Part shown: positions 37,079 through 46,927 of the stretch, piece by piece
Layout of the letters: each line of letters begins with the position of its first letter
Position numbering within the stretch: position 1 is the first letter of the stretch
NCBI GenBank assembly: GCA_938091165.1
Contig: CALKNK010000002.1
Coordinates: 62,001-126,000, forward strand
DNA length: 64,000 bases
Origin: an uncultured Ilumatobacter sp.
GTDB taxonomy: Bacteria; Actinomycetota; Acidimicrobiia; Acidimicrobiales; Ilumatobacteraceae
Direction: 5' to 3'
Program-made: the position numbers and the translations under genes
The notes under the pieces: model-generated
Seen by the model: only the letters and a program-made list of their open reading frames with translations
Database searches by the model: none
What the model was told of the DNA's origin: nothing

Positions 37079-38293
37079 TCAGCCGACAAGATCGGCGATG
37101 CGGCGGATTCCTTCGACCAAGTCGTCGTCGCCGAGCGCAAAGCTGAATCTGCCATAGCCGGGCAGTCCGAACGCCTCACCGGGAACGAACGCCACCTTGG
37201 CATCTTCCAAAATGATGTCGGCCAGTTCGATGGTCGTCGTCGCAGTTTTGACCGTTCCATCGGAAGATCGGATGTCGCGGCCGAGCAGACCGGTCATGTC
37301 GGGGTAGCAGTAGAAGGCGCCCTGCGGCTCGGGGCAGGTGACGCCGTCGATGGCATTGAGCATGTCGTGCATCATTGCCGCACGCCGGGCGAACGCTTCG
37401 CGCATCATCACCACATCGTCCAGCGGTCCCGACACCGCTGCGATCGTGGCGCGCTGCGCAACGTTGCAGACGTTCGAGGTCGCATGGCTTTGAAAGTTGG
37501 TCGACGCCTTGATGACGTCGGTCGGGCCAATCATCCAACCGACACGCCACCCCGTCATTGCAAAGGTCTTCGCCACGCCATTGACGATGATGCACTGTTC
37601 GGCAAGTTCGGGCACCAACACCGGCATCGATGAGAACTCATGGCTGCCGTAGGTCAGATGTTCGTAGATCTCGTCGGTGATCACCCACACACCGTTGGCC
37701 ACGGCCCACTCACCAATCGCCTTGACAGACTCGGGCGGGTAGACCGCACCAGACGGGTTGTCCGGGCTGACAAACAGCAACACCTTGGTCTTGTCGGTCT
37801 TGGCGGCATCGAGCTGCTCGACGGTGACTTGAAAGCCCGACTTGGCGTCGGTGTCGATCACCACGGGAACACCGCCAGCGAGCGTGATTGCCTCTGGGTA
37901 GGTGGTCCAGTACGGCGCCGGGCAGATGACCTCGTCACCGGGGTCGCATAGCGCTGCAAAGGCTGTGTAGACCGCATGCTTTCCGCCGTTGGTGACCAAC
38001 ACGTTGGCCGGCGCACACGAAAAGCCTGAGTCACGCATGGTCTTGTCGCAGATTGCCTGCTTCAGGTCAGGCAGGCCGCCGGCCGGGCTGTACTTGTGAT
38101 TCTTCGGGTTGGCGCACGCGGCAGCTGCGGCCTCGACGATGTGCTGCGGAGTCGGGAAGTCAGGCTCGCCAGCACCAAAGCCAATGACGTTCTCACCGGC
38201 AGCCTTCATGGCTTTGGCCTTGGAGTCAACGGCGAGCGTGGCCGAAGGAGCAATAGCGGCAAGACGAGCAGATGTCCGAGACATGGAGTTCAC
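37079..38293 (-). CDS. pyridoxal-phosphate aminotransferase, class I (aspartate aminotransferase-like)
   Basis: A 404-residue fold-type I aminotransferase. It has [36 protein letters not shown] (cofactor Asn), [10 protein letters not shown], the Schiff-base Lys in [16 protein letters not shown] and a C-terminal GYGRFSFA with the carboxylate-binding Arg. This is the AspC/PatA subgroup Igamma type. ATG 38293 or 38284 is the start. It is divergent from the selenoprotein gene, with 136 bp between starts. Aspartate/glutamate use is inferred. Confidence 0.93.
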   Translation of the reverse strand: MNSMSRTSARLAAIAPSATLAVDSKAKAMKAAGENVIGFGAGEPDFPTPQHIVEAAAAACANPKNHKYSPAGGLPDLKQAICDKTMRDSGFSCAPANVLVTNGGKHAVYTAFAALCDPGDEVICPAPYWTTYPEAITLAGGVPVVIDTDAKSGFQVTVEQLDAAKTDKTKVLLFVSPDNPSGAVYPPESVKAIGEWAVANGVWVITDEIYEHLTYGSHEFSSMPVLVPELAEQCIIVNGVAKTFAMTGWRVGWMIGPTDVIKASTNFQSHATSNVCNVAQRATIAAVSGPLDDVVMMREAFARRAAMMHDMLNAIDGVTCPEPQGAFYCYPDMTGLLGRDIRSSDGTVKTATTTIELADIILEDAKVAFVPGEAFGLPGYGRFSFALGDDDLVEGIRRIADLVG

Positions 38294-38342
38294 GGTCCCT
38301 CATCCTACGACCTCGACCCATCCCCGGCCCCCATCGTTTGCC

Positions 38343-38378
38343 TACCCGGGACATGTCGGCGGCGACATCTGCCGGGTA
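38343..38378. repeat. imperfect inverted repeat between the aminotransferase and selenoprotein genes
   Basis: Outer 7-bp arms TACCCGG / CCGGGTA (38343-38349 and 38372-38378) enclose a 3x3 internal loop, then inner 6-bp arms ATGTCG / CGACAT around a GCGG loop. The whole lies 50 bp before the ATG of the selenoprotein gene and 50 bp before the divergent aminotransferase start. It could be an operator or an RNA hairpin in the 5' leader. Confidence 0.45.
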
Positions 38379-38429
38379 CGCAAACGCAGGGTGGCGACGC
38401 TTGTGCCCGCAAACGCTACGGTCCGGTCC

Positions 38430-39587
38430 ATGTCAGCAGACGCAGCTATTCGATCAAACGTGGCCGGCATACCCGGCCCTGACCTCACTCCCACCGCCAC
38501 GGTGCTCGACAAGCCGTTGAGCGAGTGCAAAGTCGCGATCTGCACCACCGCCGGGCTCCGCCTCGCCGGTGACGTCAAGCTCTGGCTGGACGCCTCGTTC
38601 ACGGTGCTGCCTGCCGCTGCTCGCGACGTGCAGCTCAGCCACTTCTCCCCCAATTTTGATCGCTCCGGCCTCACCGCCGACATCAACGCGGCGTATCCGG
38701 CCGACCGGCTCTCAGATCTTGCCGAGGCCGGCGTCATCGGCTCCGTCGCCACCAACAACCTGTCGTTCATGGGCGCACAGCTGGACGCAACGTTCTCGAC
38801 GATCATCAACGACTCCGGGCCTGCTGCGGCACAGGTCCTGCTCGATGACGGCGTCGACGTTGTCATCTTCACCCCGGTTTGACCGCTCTGCACGCGCACC
38901 GTGAGTGTGCTCTCCCACGTGTTCGAAAAGGCAGGACTCGCCACCGTTGGCATCTCACTCGTTCGAGGGCAGGCGGAAACCGTCAAGCCACCGCGGATCC
39001 TGAACGTGAACTTCCCACTCGGCCGACCGCTGGGCAAGCCTGACGATTCTGAATTCCAGACCAGCGTGCTGATGGCGATGTTCGACCTGCTGCCCCGCAC
39101 CGACGTGCCGGTGCTCGTCGACTTCCCCGAGACGATCGAAGAACAGGGCTCTGAGCCGTCGTCGTGTCCGATGCCGCCGCGCCACAATCCGGACCTCAAC
39201 GCTGCCATCGATGAGGCAAACGGCCTTCGCAATGCATACGACCGCAACCTCGAAGCGACCGGTGGGCGTACGCTGCTCGGACGCGTTGCCAATGTCGATG
39301 GAGTGGTCGGCCTGATCGAGAGGATCATCGAGATCGAAGGCGGCGCGTCGATTGTCGACGTCGGGTGGGATTCAGCGACAGCCATCGCTGCCAGCCAGGA
39401 CATCCGGGCGTACTACGAAGAAGCTGGCCTCCAGCTCGCGGACAACACAGGTGCGCGCCAGCTCGAGACCTGGTTCTTTCACCAGACCGAGACAGGGCAG
39501 TTGATTCGGCGGGCCCGCGACGGCATGCGCGACCGCGGCGACGATAAGTTTGCAACGACCTATTTGGCTCCGATGACGCAGGGCTGA
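38430..39587 (+). CDS. GrdB-family selenoprotein with in-frame TGA read as selenocysteine (UxxC)
   Basis: Read continuously from ATG 38430 to the stop at 39585-39587, this is a 385-residue protein with one internal TGA at 38880-38882 (residue 151). Both halves match the GrdB family (PF07355): before the TGA, ECKVAICTTAGLRLAGD, LDASFTVLPA, PADRLSDLAEAGVIGSVA and DDGVDVVIFTPV; after it, PLCTRTVSVLSHVFEKAG, ISLVRGQAETVKPPRIL and NFPLGRPLGKPDDSEFQ. The TGA stands at the first position of a UxxC motif (Sec151-Pro-Leu-Cys154), where the family has Sec or Cys. Without readthrough the first half stops just before its redox centre. In GrdB the Sec is catalytic in substrate reduction; relatives in aerobic bacteria have no proven reaction. 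The next gene is serC, 60 bp downstream. Confidence 0.88.
38894..38910 (+). promoter_or_regulatory. bacterial SECIS-like hairpin downstream of the in-frame TGA
   Basis: The hairpin has a 6-bp stem (GCGCAC / GUGUGC with one G-U pair) and a 5-nt loop CGUGA. The loop starts 17 nt after the TGA and carries G at its second position followed by U. This fits the general bacterial SECIS description: a small stem-loop within the coding region, a G among the first two loop bases and about 16-37 nt from the UGA. The SelB-binding activity is inferred from this match. Confidence 0.7.
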
Positions 39588-39595
39588 CTCGCATA

Positions 39596-39636
39596 CTTTC
39601 TTTTTAGAAAGCAGCGGTCGATTCTTCTGAGTCGAC
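39596..39636 (+). other. two small hairpins between the selenoprotein gene and serC
   Basis: CTTTCT / AGAAAG with a TTTT loop (39596-39611) is followed by GTCGATTC / GAGTCGAC with one G-T pair and a TTCT loop (39617-39636). They lie between the selenoprotein stop at 39587 and the serC GTG at 39648. Neither has a long T-run after it, so termination is uncertain; they may define the end of the selenoprotein mRNA. Confidence 0.35.
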
Positions 39637-39647
39637 GCCATCATGGT

Positions 39648-40778
39648 GTGGTGACTGAGACCTCCGCGATCACCATCCCCGCCGACCTGTTGCCCGTTGA
39701 TGGACGCTTCTGCTGTGGCCCATCCAAGGTCCGCAACGACCAAATCGAAGCTGTCGTTGCCGCTCGCGACACGCTGCTCGGAACGTCTCACCGCAAGCCG
39801 CGGGTCAGGAATCTGGTCGGCGACGTGCGTTCCAAGCTGTCGGATCTGTTCTCGTTACCCGACGGATGGGAAATGGTGCTTGGTAATGGAGGCTCCACCA
39901 TCTTCTGGGACGTGGCCACGTTCGGGCTTGTTCGTGATCACAGCCAACACTTGGTCTTCGGCGAGTTCTCTTCAAAGTTCGCCGACGCCTGCGCGGCTGC
40001 CCCGCACCTGGAACAACCGTCGGTGATCAAGACTGATCCAGGCTCGCACCCCGAGCCGGTCGCCGAGGACGGTATCGACCTGTATGCCCTGACTCACAAC
40101 GAGACGTCCACGGGTGTGGCCATGCAGCTGCAACGGCCGGCGGACGCGGGTGACGCGCTCGTTGCCGTCGACGCCACCTCTGCCGCTGGCGGCCTGTTAT
40201 GGGACCCTGCTCAGGTTGATTGCTACTATTTCGCCCCGCAGAAATGCTTCGCTTCCGACGGTGGCATCTGGTTGGCAGCGTGCTCACCCGCTGCGATCGA
40301 ACGGATCAACGAGATCGGGTCGTCTGACCGCTGGCGCCCCGCATCTCTCGATCTACAGATTGCACTTGACAACTCGACGAAGAACCAAACCTACAACACG
40401 CCTGCATTGGCAACGCTGGTGATGCTCGATGCGCAGCTCAACTGGATGCTGGCGAATGGCAGCCTTGCGGGCATGGCTGCCCGTAGCGCTGCGTCATCGT
40501 CGATCCTCTACTCGTGGGCTGAGGCACGTGACTGGGCGACCCCGTTCGTCACCGACCCTGCGCATCGTTCCAACGTTGTTGGCACCATCGACATTGACGA
40601 TTCAATTGCCGCCAACGAGATCTGCGCGGCGCTTCGGGCCAACGGCATCCTCGACACTGATGCCTATCGCAAGCTTGGTCGGAACCAGCTTCGCGTCGGC
40701 ATGTTTCCAGCAATCGATGCCGCCGACGTCGAGGCGCTCACAAAGTCCATCGATTACGTCGTCGAACAACTGAGCTGA
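39648..40778 (+). CDS. serC: phosphoserine aminotransferase SerC
   Basis: Converts 3-phosphohydroxypyruvate to phosphoserine in serine synthesis. The 376-residue protein begins at GTG 39648 (or 39651). It has FCCGPSKVR (the PGP-like start of the family), GTSHRKPRV, VLGNGGSTIFWD, THNETSTGVAM, VDATSAAGG and the PLP-binding Lys in APQKCFASDGGIW. This is the actinobacterial/archaeal-type SerC. Serine supply is also linked to selenocysteine, since Sec is made on Ser-tRNA, but that connection is indirect. Confidence 0.94.
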   Translation: MVTETSAITIPADLLPVDGRFCCGPSKVRNDQIEAVVAARDTLLGTSHRKPRVRNLVGDVRSKLSDLFSLPDGWEMVLGNGGSTIFWDVATFGLVRDHSQHLVFGEFSSKFADACAAAPHLEQPSVIKTDPGSHPEPVAEDGIDLYALTHNETSTGVAMQLQRPADAGDALVAVDATSAAGGLLWDPAQVDCYYFAPQKCFASDGGIWLAACSPAAIERINEIGSSDRWRPASLDLQIALDNSTKNQTYNTPALATLVMLDAQLNWMLANGSLAGMAARSAASSSILYSWAEARDWATPFVTDPAHRSNVVGTIDIDDSIAANEICAALRANGILDTDAYRKLGRNQLRVGMFPAIDAADVEALTKSIDYVVEQLS

Positions 40779-40795
40779 GCGAATAGATTGCCTGG

Positions 40796-41689
40796 ATGCA
40801 GGCAATCGATGTGCTGAGTTTCGGGATGGGCGACATCGGCTCACTCAATCGCCCGGTGATGCTGGTTGGCCTCGAAGGATGGTTTGACGTCGCTAGCGCT
40901 GCGACGCAGGCGGTCAACGCCTTCACGAGCGCTGACCACGCAGTCGTCGTGGGCTCTATTGACCCGGACCCCTTCTACGACTTCACGCAGCAGCGACCGC
41001 ATGTCACCATCGATGATGACGTCAGAGAAATCGTATGGCCAACAAATGAATTTGTTCTCCAACGAAGTGGTCCGACGCCCGCCGGCGGCTCTGCTCGGCG
41101 CGACGTGATAGGCCTGATCGGCGTCGAGCCCCACCTCAACTGGAGGACCTACGTCGACGCAATCATTACGGTAGCGGTTGCGATGGGCTGCGAGGCTGTC
41201 GTTACCGTTGGCTCGGCAGCCGAAGCGCTCCCTCATACTCGGACACCCCCGGTCACGGGCAGCACCGCCACTGCGGGCCTGGCGTCACGGCTAGGACTGT
41301 CCCAACCGTCGTATCAGGGGATCACGGGTGTTGCCGGCGTGTTGAATGCAGAACTCGAAGCCCGTGATATTCCATCGATTTCCCTCCGTGTCGGCATACC
41401 GCACTATTTAATGAACGCCGAGCACCCGATGGCCGCTGCGGCTCTCGTCGGCCACCTCGGCCATGTGCTCGACGTTCCGACGAGTGAATGGATGAATGGC
41501 GACATCAGCAACCAAATCGATAGCTGGCGCGAGGTCCACGACGAAATAACCGTAAACGATGATCAGCTAAGGATGTACGTCCGCATGCTCGAAGCTGAGT
41601 TCGACCGGCGCTCTGAAGCGCAGATTCCGACAGCTGACGACCTCGGTGATCAGTTCGAAGAGTTCCTCAAAGACCAGCGCAACGACTGA
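40796..41689 (+). CDS. PAC2-family protein (proteasome assembly chaperone-like)
   Basis: A 297-residue protein of the PAC2 family (PF09754), common in actinobacteria beside proteasome-related or metabolic genes. It shows the N-terminal VMLVGLEGWFDVASAATQAV, YDFTQQRPHV with WPTNEFVLQR, and GIPHYLMNAEHPMAAAALV near the middle. It ends in a long charged helix (FDRRSEAQIPTADDLGDQFE). Archaeal and eukaryotic relatives assist proteasome assembly; the bacterial role is unclear. It follows serC by 17 bp, so they may be co-transcribed. Confidence 0.9.
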   Translation: MQAIDVLSFGMGDIGSLNRPVMLVGLEGWFDVASAATQAVNAFTSADHAVVVGSIDPDPFYDFTQQRPHVTIDDDVREIVWPTNEFVLQRSGPTPAGGSARRDVIGLIGVEPHLNWRTYVDAIITVAVAMGCEAVVTVGSAAEALPHTRTPPVTGSTATAGLASRLGLSQPSYQGITGVAGVLNAELEARDIPSISLRVGIPHYLMNAEHPMAAAALVGHLGHVLDVPTSEWMNGDISNQIDSWREVHDEITVNDDQLRMYVRMLEAEFDRRSEAQIPTADDLGDQFEEFLKDQRND

Positions 41690-41702
41690 CGCAACTCGTC
41701 GC

Positions 41703-43016
41703 TCAGACCGCTGCGAAGGCGGTTTCGAGATCGGCGATAATGTCGCTGAGACTCTCGAGACCGACACTCAGACGGACCAGGCCCGGCCCAACGCCGCTTT
41801 GGACCTGCTCTTCGGGGGACAACTGGCTATGGGTCGTGCTGGCCGGGTGGATTACCAGGCTGCGCACGTCACCGATGTTGGCGACATGGCTGTGCAGCAC
41901 GCAACCCTCAACGAACCGCTTGCCGGCCTCAACGCCACCCTTGACATCGAACGCCACGATCGAGCCAGCTCCGCGCCCGCCACCGTACTCCTGGGTTCGC
42001 GCGTACCACGGGCTACTCGGAAGGCCGGCAAACTGCACGTTTTCGACCTGGTCGTGCGCGTCGAGAAACTCCGCAACAGCCTGGGCGTTGGCGAAGTGGC
42101 GTTCCATCCGCAGCGACAGGGTCTCAAGTCCCTGCAAAATAAGAAAGGCGTTGAACGGAGAAATCGCCATGCCGAGATCGCGCAGCATCTGCACTCTGGC
42201 TTTGAGAGCAAACGCACCATGGCCAAGCGCCGGGAAGTACGCGAGACCGTGATAACTCGGGTCCGGCTCAGTGAAGTTTGGGAAGCGTCCAGACGCTGCG
42301 TAGTCGAAGGTGCCCCCGTCAACGATGGCGCCACCGATCGATGTGCCGTGACCGCCACAGAACTTCGTGAGGCTGTGCAGAACGATATCTGCACCAAGTT
42401 CGAGGGGTCGCACAAGGTACGGCGTCGGCACAGTGTTATCGACCATAAGCGGAATGCCGTTTTCATGCGCAACTCCGGCAACGCCCGTGATGTCGAACAT
42501 ATTATTCCGCGGGTTCGCCAGCACTTCGCCGAAGAATGCCTTGGTGTTGTCTTTGACGTGTGCGGCCCACTGCTCAAGGTCGTCGGGGTCGTCGACGAAA
42601 GTGACTTCAATTCCAAGTTTCGGCATCGTGTAATGGAGCAGGTTGTACGTGCCGCCGTAAAGCGAAGGCGAGGCGACAACATGATCCCCCGACTCGCACA
42701 ACGTGAGCAATGCGAGGGTTGCTGCAGACTGGCCCGATGCGACAACGAGCGTGCCGGGGATTCCAATTGCTGTCGTGCAGCCACCTTCGAGAGCGTTGAT
42801 TCGCTCTTCCAGCGCAGCTTGCGTTGGGTTCATGATGCGGGTGTAGATGTTCCCAACCTCAGCCAAGCCAAACAAGTTGGCGGCATGCTCGGTGTTACGG
42901 AACTGATACGACGTTGTTTGGTAGATCGGTACTGCGCGGGCACCTGAAGTGGGATCAGGCTCACCGCCGACGTGAATCTGTTTGGTCTCGAATCCCCAGT
43001 TGCTTTGCTCAGTCAT
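41703..43016 (-). CDS. O-acetylhomoserine aminocarboxypropyltransferase (sulfhydrylase)
   Basis: A 437-residue Cys/Met-metabolism PLP enzyme that makes homocysteine directly from O-acetylhomoserine and sulfide. It has FETKQIHVGGEPDPTSGARA, YQTTSYQFRNTEHAANLF, YTRIMNPTQAALEERINALE, DNTVPTPYLVRPLELGADIV, the PLP-lysine SLTKFCGGHGTSIGG and SHVANIGDVRSLVIHPASTT. The length and the N-terminal QIHVG favour the MetY/Met17 type over cystathionine enzymes. It has a 325-nt hairpin-rich leader. Convergent with PAC2, 13 bp apart. Confidence 0.93.
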   Translation of the reverse strand: MTEQSNWGFETKQIHVGGEPDPTSGARAVPIYQTTSYQFRNTEHAANLFGLAEVGNIYTRIMNPTQAALEERINALEGGCTTAIGIPGTLVVASGQSAATLALLTLCESGDHVVASPSLYGGTYNLLHYTMPKLGIEVTFVDDPDDLEQWAAHVKDNTKAFFGEVLANPRNNMFDITGVAGVAHENGIPLMVDNTVPTPYLVRPLELGADIVLHSLTKFCGGHGTSIGGAIVDGGTFDYAASGRFPNFTEPDPSYHGLAYFPALGHGAFALKARVQMLRDLGMAISPFNAFLILQGLETLSLRMERHFANAQAVAEFLDAHDQVENVQFAGLPSSPWYARTQEYGGGRGAGSIVAFDVKGGVEAGKRFVEGCVLHSHVANIGDVRSLVIHPASTTHSQLSPEEQVQSGVGPGLVRLSVGLESLSDIIADLETAFAAV

Positions 43017-43341
43017 GGGATCTGAAGATAGCGGCCGAATCCCGACTAAACAAGTCGGATTTCACGGCAAAAGTCAGAACGACGATTTGAGAGCGCGACA
43101 CCGATCCAAACCTGCGGCGCTGATGAGCCGCACTTTCAATTTGAACGAACCAAGATCGGCCAACCGGTCTTTTTCCTCACCTGACGCTAGGCCTCCAACC
43201 GAGGCGGTCCGCCTCGAAAGCCAGCAAACCCCCGCAAACAATCTGCATATAGTGATCAACGAATGGAGGATCGTGCGCGAAACAACGGAGGGCTAGTCTG
43301 GATCGGAACCGTCCCCCGCGTATTCAAATATGTCGATCAGT
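43017..43341 (-). promoter_or_regulatory. hairpin-rich leader of the O-acetylhomoserine sulfhydrylase gene
   Basis: Reading minus-strand 5' to 3', the leader contains at least five short perfect or near-perfect stems: 43216-43200 (CGAGGCG / CGCCTCG), 43169-43154 (GACCGG / CCGATC with one G-T pair), 43145-43135 (TTCAA / TTGAA), 43132-43113 (TGCGGC / GCCGCA) and 43058-43042 (CCGACT / AGTCGG), the last ending about 26 nt before the ATG. This density is unusual for spacer DNA and suggests a structured 5' leader. I could not match it to SAM-I, SAM-II or SAM-IV consensus. Confidence 0.45.
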
Positions 43342-44391
<1,050 letters not shown>

Positions 44392-44472
44392 TCAGGAACC
44401 CGGGCCACGAGTCGATCCGGAGCCGGGTGTTCAGTGTTGATGTGTGGTTGAGTAACAAATGGAAGATCAGAA

Positions 44473-45036
44473 TCAGTTCACAGCCCGCAGACGCGAGCCA
44501 CGGTCGAGTTTCGGAAGCGCTACGCGACCGGTCCGTTGCAACTCAACAATGCCATATTCGCCAAGCAAATCCTCAAAATCATTGAGCTTGTTCGGATGCC
44601 CTTCGAGGCTGACCGTGATCACCGCCTCGGAGACAGCGATGATCTTGCCCTCGAAAATGTCAACGAGGCTCACCACTTCGCTGCGCTGCGTTGCGTCGGA
44701 CTTGATCGTGGCAATCAACAGTTCACGTTCGACGCTGAGCTCAGGGTCGAGCTCCGAGATCTTAATCACGTCGATGAGCTTGAAGAGCTGCTTCGTAATC
44801 TGCTCAAGGGGAGCGGAATCGAGATCGACCACGATCGTGATGCGGCTGCGGCCCTCGACCTCGGCCGGGGCGACAGCGAGACTGAAGATGTTGTAGCCGC
44901 GCCGGGCGAACAAACCGGCGACACGGGCGAGCACACCCGGGCGGTTCTGGACAAGCACAGAGAGAATGTGGTGGTTCATCCCCTCGGCATAGGTGTTGGC
45001 ACTTCGTGCGCCCGGGTAGTCACGTATGCGAGGCAT
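44473..45036 (-). CDS. ilvN: acetolactate synthase small (regulatory) subunit IlvN
   Basis: The 187-residue protein carries the valine-sensing ACT domain (HHILSVLVQNRPGVLARVAG, RGYNIFSLAVAP) and the C-terminal regulatory domain (RELLIATIKSDATQRSEVV, FEGKIIAVSEAVITVSLEG). It activates the catalytic subunit and mediates feedback. The ATG at 45036 lies 1 bp after the ilvB stop, giving translational coupling, but an alternative ATG at 44979 gives the usual family start MNHHILSVLV and would remove 19 residues. Confidence 0.95.
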   Translation of the reverse strand: MPRIRDYPGARSANTYAEGMNHHILSVLVQNRPGVLARVAGLFARRGYNIFSLAVAPAEVEGRSRITIVVDLDSAPLEQITKQLFKLIDVIKISELDPELSVERELLIATIKSDATQRSEVVSLVDIFEGKIIAVSEAVITVSLEGHPNKLNDFEDLLGEYGIVELQRTGRVALPKLDRGSRLRAVN

Positions 45037-45037
45037 C

Positions 45038-46852
45038 TCAGTGGCCGTCCTTCAACTTGATATCGACCGACTCGGGTACAGGTTTGAGCGCCTCGGCCCG
45101 GTCTTGCTGGGTGGGGTGCAGGATTAGGTCAGAGTTACTCGCACCCGCCGGCACCATCGGGAACACGCCCTCTGTCGCATCGGTGCGGAATTCAATCACG
45201 ACCGTACGGTCATTGATCGAGTTGGCCTTCTCAATGGCCGGGCCGACTTCCTCAGGTGACTCGACGAGAATCCCGATGCAGCCCATCGACTCCGCCATCA
45301 TCACGAAGTTCGGCACGTTCGAGCTGTCGAGAAATACCTCGGAGTAGCGCTCGTCGTAAAACATTTCTTGCCACTGCCGAACCATGCCGAGAAAGTTGTT
45401 GTTCAGTAACGCCACCTTGATCGGGAGCTTCTCGAGCGTCGCCGTGACCAACTCAGTAGCAGTCATCTGAAAACAACCGTCCCCATCGATGGCCCAAACG
45501 GTCCGATCAGGCATTGCGGCCTTGGCTCCGATTGCTGCAGGAAGCGAGAACCCCATGGTTCCGAGACCGCCAGAGTTGACCCAGGTGTAGGGATCGTTGA
45601 ATTTCCAGTACTGCGATGTGTACATCTGGTGCTGGCCGACGCCAGAGGTAACGATCGTGCCCTTCGGAGCGCGCTCGTTCAGTTGCTCAATACAGAACTG
45701 CGGCTTCAGCAGATCCCCTGGCGCAGACCGCTCATAAGTCATCGGGAACTGTTCTTGCCAGCCCGACACTTGGCTCTTCCATGCCGAGGTGTCGGCCTGT
45801 CGCGTGCCACCCTGCAGCAGGTCCCTGATCTCACGGATGATCTCGGTGATGACGTATTTGGCATCGCCGACAATCGGGACGTCGGGCCGCCGCACTTTGC
45901 CCTGTTCGGCTGGGTCGATGTCGACGTGGATGATTTTTGCGTCTGGAGCAAACGCGTCAACCTTGCCGGTAATGCGGTCATCGAAGCGCGCACCGAGCGT
46001 GATGAGGAGGTCACTCTGCTGCATTGCGGTGACTGCAGTGGCGTTGCCGTGCATGCCCGGCATACCGAGGCAGTTCGGATGATCATCAGGAAAAGCACCG
46101 CGGGCCATCAAAGTGGTGACGACGTGCCCGTCAATCAGCTCCACGAGCTCTCGCAGTGCTTCAGCGGCGCGGGCCTTGAGAATACCACCACCGGCATAGA
46201 CGACCGGCCGCTCCGAAGCGAGGATCAATCTGGCGGCCTCCTTGATCATCCGCGGGTGGCCCTTAGTGTTCGGCCGGTACCCAGGAAGCGAATCAAAGAC
46301 CTCTTCATCGGTCGGCCAGTGCCACGTCATCTCGCCGGTGAGCGCGTCCTTCGGGATATCAACAAGAGTGGGACCTGGGCGGCCTGTTGTTGCGATATGA
46401 AACGCCTGGCGAATGGCCATAGGGATCTCGTCAGCGGACATGACCAGCTCGTTGTGCTTGGTGCACGACCGGGTGATCCCGACCGTGTCGCACTCCTGGA
46501 ACGCATCGCTGCCAATTGCGGCCGTCGGCACCTGCCCAGTGATCGCAACCATTGGAATCGAATCCATGTATGCGTCCATCAGAGGCGTGACGAGGTTGGT
46601 GGCTGCTGGCCCGGAGGTGACCATAGCTACGCCTGGCTTACCCGAGACATGGGCGTACCCCTCGGCGGCGTGACCCGCCCCCTGTTCGTGGCGCACGAGA
46701 ACATGCCTAATCGGGCTGTCCATCAGTGGGTCGTAGGCCGGCAAAATGCACCCGCCGGGGTAACCGAACATCGCATCGACGTTCTCATACTCAAGTGAGC
46801 GGATCAGAGCTTGTGCCCCGGTAATACGTTCTGGTGCTGCTGGTTCAGTCAT
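45038..46852 (-). CDS. ilvB: acetolactate synthase large (catalytic) subunit IlvB
   Basis: First committed enzyme of branched-chain amino acid synthesis, ThDP-dependent. The 604-residue protein has the catalytic Glu in RHEQGAGHAAEGYA, the TSGPAATNLVTPLMDAYMDS stretch, ARFDDRITG and the ThDP motif GDGCFQMTATELVTA with downstream NNN. It starts at ATG 46852 and is preceded by the leader peptide and attenuator at 46928-47029, so its expression is probably attenuated by branched-chain aminoacyl-tRNA levels. Confidence 0.97.
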   Translation of the reverse strand: MTEPAAPERITGAQALIRSLEYENVDAMFGYPGGCILPAYDPLMDSPIRHVLVRHEQGAGHAAEGYAHVSGKPGVAMVTSGPAATNLVTPLMDAYMDSIPMVAITGQVPTAAIGSDAFQECDTVGITRSCTKHNELVMSADEIPMAIRQAFHIATTGRPGPTLVDIPKDALTGEMTWHWPTDEEVFDSLPGYRPNTKGHPRMIKEAARLILASERPVVYAGGGILKARAAEALRELVELIDGHVVTTLMARGAFPDDHPNCLGMPGMHGNATAVTAMQQSDLLITLGARFDDRITGKVDAFAPDAKIIHVDIDPAEQGKVRRPDVPIVGDAKYVITEIIREIRDLLQGGTRQADTSAWKSQVSGWQEQFPMTYERSAPGDLLKPQFCIEQLNERAPKGTIVTSGVGQHQMYTSQYWKFNDPYTWVNSGGLGTMGFSLPAAIGAKAAMPDRTVWAIDGDGCFQMTATELVTATLEKLPIKVALLNNNFLGMVRQWQEMFYDERYSEVFLDSSNVPNFVMMAESMGCIGILVESPEEVGPAIEKANSINDRTVVIEFRTDATEGVFPMVPAGASNSDLILHPTQQDRAEALKPVPESVDIKLKDGH

Positions 46853-46927
46853 GTGACTGGGTCTTTCTTCTGGTGTTGTCTAGTGATGAGGTGGGAAAAT
46901 TTCGGGGACCGGAGCTGAAAAAGCAAA

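Noticed and set aside
38880..38882. The TGA as a genuine stop codon or as a pseudogene lesion in a GrdB-like gene
   Set aside because: Family conservation continues in the same frame on both sides, the TGA is exactly at the redox position of a UxxC motif, and a SECIS-like hairpin follows. A random nonsense mutation would be unlikely to hit that one codon.
41646..42947. A 433-codon plus-strand frame across the sulfhydrylase gene
   Set aside because: It is the antisense of a well-conserved PLP enzyme with intact active site; no protein family is matched on the plus strand.
43154..43174. Rho-independent terminator on the plus strand (GATCGG / CCGGTC followed by TTTTT)
   Set aside because: The sequence fits a terminator, but no plus-strand gene ends nearby (the closest, PAC2, ends at 41689 with an opposing gene between), so a biological role on this strand is doubtful.
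43017..43341. SAM-I, SAM-II or SAM-IV riboswitch
   Set aside because: Several hairpins are present, but I could not align the core consensus of any of these classes on the minus strand, so it is reported only as a structured leader.
45629..46798. A 389-codon plus-strand frame antisense to ilvB
   Set aside because: ilvB is unambiguous on the minus strand, and the antisense frame has no recognisable domains.
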